From assembly GCA_027023915.1 (NCBI GenBank), contig JALVUB010000141.1:1-35639 (forward strand): a stretch of DNA of 35,639 bases, written 5' to 3'. This DNA comes from Sedimenticola sp. GTDB lineage: Bacteria; Pseudomonadota; Gammaproteobacteria; Chromatiales; Chromatiaceae. The position numbers were made by a program, and so were the translations under genes. Of the stretch, positions 32,526 to 35,639 are shown in pieces (the first letter of the stretch is position 1; every line of letters begins with the position of its first letter). Below the pieces are notes generated by a model. It ran no database searches. It was not told the origin of the DNA and worked only from the letters and a program-made list of their open reading frames with translations.

Positions 32526-33375
32526 CGTCGAGCCCGTCCAACCCTTCCCGCGTACATTTGGCACTGGCCAGCCTGACCGCCCGGGCGAGTACCGCCGGCG
32601 GCTCCAGCCCTTCCAGGGTGGCGTGAATCACGCCGGCATTGAAAACATCACCCGCGCCTATGCTGTCCACCACCTGGATCTTCGGCGCCGCCACATGGTG
32701 GATGCGACCATCGCCATCCCGACACCAGCCACCCTGTTCTCCCCAGGCAAGACAGGCGACCTTGTCCGCCGGCGGCACCTCGCGCAGGAAAGTTTCTGCT
32801 TGACTGTAACCGCGACTGGTCGCGTAGGCACGGGAAAAGAGCAACAGATCGGCCAGTGAAAACAGCGCCTCTATGCCCTCGCGGGGCTTTTCCACCTCCA
32901 GGGAAACGGTTGCGCCGCTGTCCCTGGCCCGCTCGAGCATGGCGCCCAGCTCGTCCACCGCCCGCCCTTCGAAATGAATCCAGCGATAGGGCGAGAGGTC
33001 CAGCCCGGCAAAGGCGGACGCGGGATATTCAGGAAGATCTCGGTAATGAACAATGGTGCGGGTGCCGGTGGCCCGGTTGAGCAGTATGCAAGAGTGAGGC
33101 AAACAACCCTGACGGGGACGAAGAACAGGATTTAGATCGATGCCTCTCGCCTCCAGTTCGGTTGCCACCCAATCGCCATCCGGCTCGCGGGGCAACATGC
33201 CTGCCCAGGCACAACGATGACCAAGCTGGGACAGCACTACAAGAGTGTTGGTGGCATTGCCACCCCGGGAGCGGCGCAGGGACAATGCCCGCATCTCTTC
33301 GTCTTCGGCGGGAAAACCGTCAACAAGATGAACGAGATCCAGGGTGGCGATACCCACCCCAAGCACACTGGCCAT
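32515..33375 (-). CDS. PfkB-family sugar kinase (ketohexokinase-like)
   Basis: A 286-residue ribokinase-fold kinase. The N-terminal substrate motif GGNATNT is at 38-44, and the C-terminal ATP/anion-hole motif DSIGAGDVFNAG puts the catalytic base D243 in GAGD (240-243). The overall form is nearest ketohexokinase-like members, but the sugar cannot be fixed by eye. I chose the ATG at 33375 over a TTG one codon earlier. It follows the coiled-coil gene after 52 bases and overlaps the glycosylase start. Confidence 0.88.
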   Translation of the reverse strand: MASVLGVGIATLDLVHLVDGFPAEDEEMRALSLRRSRGGNATNTLVVLSQLGHRCAWAGMLPREPDGDWVATELEARGIDLNPVLRPRQGCLPHSCILLNRATGTRTIVHYRDLPEYPASAFAGLDLSPYRWIHFEGRAVDELGAMLERARDSGATVSLEVEKPREGIEALFSLADLLLFSRAYATSRGYSQAETFLREVPPADKVACLAWGEQGGWCRDGDGRIHHVAAPKIQVVDSIGAGDVFNAGVIHATLEGLEPPAVLARAVRLASAKCTREGLDGLDGAF

Positions 33376-33427
33376 CAAGACATGAACGAAAAGTGGGAAT
33401 AAGCACCCAGCCGGCGTTGTATCGCCA

Positions 33428-33904
33428 TCAGAAGTAGGCAGAAAGCAGCTTGGCCACGAGAACGGTCAACAGAACGCCGCCCCCAAGGCCAAGCATCACT
33501 CCTTTAACAAAAGGCCCCATGGTCAGGCTGTCCACGCCCACCAGTCCGTGGCGACGCTGCATCCGGGCGTCCCTCAAGCTGGTGACCCGGCTCTCTTCCA
33601 CCCCTTCCTGAATCTCATACAGCGCCTGTTCCAGCTTTTTGCGGGCCTTTTCCACTTCGTCCCGCTGGTACTCGGCCTCTTCCGCCTGCACCGACAACCG
33701 CTCGACCTCCTGCCGCAGACGATCGATTTCGGCATTGGCGTCTTCCAGCTGGTCTTCCAAAAGCTGATGGGCTTCCTGCCAGGCTTTCAGGTCGCGATCG
33801 GCGCGCGCGCCACCGTCGAGGAGTTCGTCGTCCGACCCGACTCCGTGATCCGTATCTTCCGCGACTGATTCCTCCATCGCGCGCAGCTTCTGCTCTTCGC
33901 TCAT
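33428..33904 (-). CDS. Coiled-coil protein with C-terminal membrane anchor, unknown function
   Basis: A 158-residue protein I do not recognise by name. An acidic N-terminus leads to a long heptad coiled coil (about residues 40-105, DRLRQEVERLSVQAEEAEYQ). A linker follows, then one C-terminal transmembrane helix (GVMLGLGGGVLLTVLVAKLLSAYF), so it is a tail-anchored inner-membrane protein facing the cytoplasm. The start overlaps the preceding stop (ATGA). Being coupled to a secreted chalcone isomerase-like protein hints at envelope function. Confidence 0.82.
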   Translation of the reverse strand: MSEEQKLRAMEESVAEDTDHGVGSDDELLDGGARADRDLKAWQEAHQLLEDQLEDANAEIDRLRQEVERLSVQAEEAEYQRDEVEKARKKLEQALYEIQEGVEESRVTSLRDARMQRRHGLVGVDSLTMGPFVKGVMLGLGGGVLLTVLVAKLLSAYF

Positions 33905-34491
33905 CCCTTCTCTCCCAACAGTTCCTGTTTCAGGCGGTCGCCGACCGGATGCTCGCCCAGCCAGATGGAAAGCAGGGTGGCGGCGAAATCCCGGCCTTCC
34001 AAAAGACCGACCTGTTTTCCATTGATGCTCACTACCAGCCCCTTGCCCGGCAGGTAGTCAAGCCAGACCACGTCGTCACGGCGCAGGTCGGGAAACAGTG
34101 CCTTGAAACGGTCGATCCGCTCGCGCATCCGCGCCAACCCGTTTCTGTCCAGATTGGCCTCGAAGTCCTTCTCCCATCCGTTGGCGAGCCTGTCGGCGCT
34201 CACCTTACGAAAGAGAAAATGCATCACCATCCGCCAGGGCCCCATGTTACCAAGGATGCGTCTTGCGTCGGAATTGCGCTTCTCCAGGTAGAGCGCGGCC
34301 ACATAGATGTCGAAAAAGAATTTTTCCCGAACCCCGGCACCGTTCAACTCCAGAGTGACGCCGTTCCGTTCCACCTTGGCGGGAAATTTCACCCCGGCCA
34401 CTGTCGCCGCCTGGGAAACGCCTGCCGCAAGAAAAAGCCAAAAGGCCCCGCAAAAGGCGATCAACCAGCGATTGAAAGGCTTTGGGCACAT
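33901..34491 (-). CDS. Exported chalcone isomerase-like protein
   Basis: A 196-residue protein of the bacterial chalcone isomerase-like family, which is not thought to act on flavonoids in most bacteria. A signal peptide spans about residues 1-29 (WLIAFCGAFWLFLAAGVSQA). The mature part shows AGVKFPAKVERNGVTLELNG, FFDIYVAALYLEKR and the C-terminal LLSIWLGEHPVGDRLKQELLG, all family traits. It is probably periplasmic. The ATG at 34491 was preferred to a GTG two codons before. The next gene overlaps its stop (ATGA). The reaction, if any, is unknown. Confidence 0.88.
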   Translation of the reverse strand: MCPKPFNRWLIAFCGAFWLFLAAGVSQAATVAGVKFPAKVERNGVTLELNGAGVREKFFFDIYVAALYLEKRNSDARRILGNMGPWRMVMHFLFRKVSADRLANGWEKDFEANLDRNGLARMRERIDRFKALFPDLRRDDVVWLDYLPGKGLVVSINGKQVGLLEGRDFAATLLSIWLGEHPVGDRLKQELLGEKG

Positions 34492-34570
34492 ATCCACCAG
34501 CTTTTATGGCAGAAATAAAAACACTATTCAAGAACAGCCTGGCAAAAACCGAATTGTTTCGCCTATCTGT

Positions 34571-35017
34571 TTATCCCCTGCTTTCAAGCCAGAAGGTGAC
34601 CGGGCCGTCGTTGACCAGAGCAACCTGCATGTCGGCGCCGAAACGCCCGCTGGCAACAGGCTCGTGCCGCGCGTGCGCCCGTTGCAGCAGATAATCGAAC
34701 AACCCACGCCCCAGCTCCGGCGGCGCCGCCGAGGTGAAGCTGGCCCGGGTTCCCTTGCGGGTATCGGCCGCCAGGGTGAACTGGGGCACCAGCAGCAGAC
34801 CGCCACCCACATCGCGCAGACTCAGGTTCATGCGGCCATTGTCATCCGGGAACACCCGATAACCCAACAACCTATCGAGCAGGCGGTCGGCCCGCTTTTC
34901 GTCATCTTCCTTCTGCACTCCCACCAGCACCAGCAGGCCGGGACCGATCTCGCCCACCGTTTCGCCCTGGATTGTCACCGACGCCTTGGAGACTCTCTGT
35001 AGCAGCCCGATCACCAT
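34571..35017 (-). CDS. dtd: D-aminoacyl-tRNA deacylase
   Basis: A 148-residue enzyme that frees tRNA from D-amino acids and glycine. It shows LLQRVSKASVTIQGETVGEIG at the N-terminus (in part), the active-site strand LLVPQFTLAADTRKGTRASF, and the VNDGPVTFWLES cis Gly-Pro motif for chirality. The usual SQFTL is PQFTL here, a small change at a conserved spot. A GGAG site precedes the ATG. It lies 13 bases after the HerA-like gene. Confidence 0.95.
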   Translation of the reverse strand: MVIGLLQRVSKASVTIQGETVGEIGPGLLVLVGVQKEDDEKRADRLLDRLLGYRVFPDDNGRMNLSLRDVGGGLLLVPQFTLAADTRKGTRASFTSAAPPELGRGLFDYLLQRAHARHEPVASGRFGADMQVALVNDGPVTFWLESRG

Positions 35018-35030
35018 TCAGCTCCAACAG

Positions 35031-35639
35031 TCACCAGCGCCCACCCAACAGGGTGTCCAACAGCCCCCGGCTGATGCGCCGCCCCAAGCTGCTGCCCACC
35101 GAACGGGCCACGCTCTTGGCCATGGCCTCCCACACGCTCTGGCGCCGATAGCCGCTCCGCCGGCGGGACGACCGGCGCGATTTGGCCGCCTGCTCCTCCG
35201 CCCGGGCGGCGGCCTGCATGCGCGCCTCTTCCTGGGCTTTCTGCTTGAGCATTTCGTAGGCCGATTCGCGGTCGATCTCCTGATCGTATTTACCCTTCAG
35301 CGGTGAGCGGGAGATGATCTCGTTGCGCTCATCCGCGGTAAGTGGCCCGATACGGGACGACGGCGGGCGGATGAGAATACGTTCCACCGGCGTGGGTGCC
35401 CCCTTGCCGTTAAGCACGGAAACCAGTGCTTCGCCAGTTCCCAGCTCGGTAATGACCTGTTCAGTGTCCAGATTTGGGTTGGGGCGAAAGGTCTGAGCGA
35501 CCGTTTTCACCGCCTTGCGGTCTCGCGGGGTAAAGGCTCGCAGGGCGTGCTGCACGCGGGCACCAAGCTGACCAAGCACATCTTCCGGCACGTCCAGCGG
35601 ATTCTGGATGACGAAGTACACCCCCACGCCCTTGGAACG
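35031..35639 (-). CDS. HerA-like ATPase/helicase (DUF853, YjgR-like), C-terminal part
   Basis: The last 202 residues of a protein whose start lies beyond the right edge. SKGVGVYFVIQNPLDVPEDV and LGARVQHALRAFTPRDRKAV (parts) match the C-terminal half of the HerA-like DUF853 ATPases such as E. coli YjgR; the P-loop is not in view. The tail is basic and serine/arginine-rich (KSRRSSRRRSGYRRQS), then SVGSSLGRRISRGLLDTLLGGRW, both typical of the family. Function in cells is unclear; DNA or protein translocation is supposed. Confidence 0.88.
   Translation of the reverse strand, partial: RSKGVGVYFVIQNPLDVPEDVLGQLGARVQHALRAFTPRDRKAVKTVAQTFRPNPNLDTEQVITELGTGEALVSVLNGKGAPTPVERILIRPPSSRIGPLTADERNEIISRSPLKGKYDQEIDRESAYEMLKQKAQEEARMQAAARAEEQAAKSRRSSRRRSGYRRQSVWEAMAKSVARSVGSSLGRRISRGLLDTLLGGRW

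Overview
This GC-rich window (by eye a little over 60% G+C) comes from a chemo- or phototrophic sulfur-oxidizing gammaproteobacterium, Chromatiales-like in gene content. The main evidence is a complete, uninterrupted oxidative reverse dissimilatory sulfite reductase operon in the order dsrA-B-E-F-H-C-M-K-L-J-O-P-N-R-S, the order known from Allochromatium vinosum. DsrEFH and DsrL are present, which marks the oxidative form of the pathway. Housekeeping genes typical of gammaproteobacteria surround it: argH, ubiK, yifB, pepN, grxC, hslR, rsfS, htpX and dtd.

Layout. (1) 111-2977, plus strand: argH, a small unknown gene joined to it by an ATGA overlap, and a GT-B-fold glycosyltransferase-like protein. 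(2) 5449-3024, minus strand: a TorF-type porin, glnK and an ammonium channel. They sit behind a near-perfect sigma-54 promoter with an NtrC-like site about 110 bp upstream of the expected start, and end in a clear intrinsic terminator. (3) 5718-7571, plus strand: ubiK and yifB. (4) 10509-7505, minus strand: pepN and a short CbiX-type chelatase whose end overlaps yifB tail to tail. (5) 10696-11871, plus strand: glutaredoxin, hslR and a cysteine-bearing unknown, followed by a REP-like inverted pair. (6) 25714-12018, minus strand: the dsr operon. Strong hairpins follow dsrA, dsrC and dsrP; the last is terminator-like.

(7) 26207-27815, plus strand, divergent from dsr across 492 bp of palindrome-rich DNA: two unknown genes and a Cas6/Cmx6-like protein, with no CRISPR array or other cas gene in the window. 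(8) 27828-30372: a membrane-anchored cytochrome c'-like protein, a DsrC paralogue without the two active cysteines, a perfect 24-bp inverted repeat, a 2Fe-2S/FAD reductase and rsfS. (9) 30419-31947: htpX, and divergently a dual-CDGSH iron-sulfur protein coupled to an AF1514-like protein. (10) 35639-31926, minus strand: a HerA-like ATPase (cut by the window edge), dtd, a chalcone isomerase-like secreted protein, a coiled-coil membrane protein, a PfkB sugar kinase and a 3-methyladenine DNA glycosylase.

How they work together. In the established model, sulfur reaches DsrC from the DsrE2F2H2 relay. DsrAB oxidizes it to sulfite with help from DsrL, and the membrane complex DsrMKJOP returns electrons to quinone or periplasmic carriers. 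DsrN makes the siroheme amide cofactor of DsrAB. The chelatase downstream of pepN could insert metal into sirohydrochlorin for the same cofactor. The parts of the window least explained by known biology are the orphan Cas6 operon, the cysteine-free DsrC paralogue and the hairpins that divide the dsr transcript.
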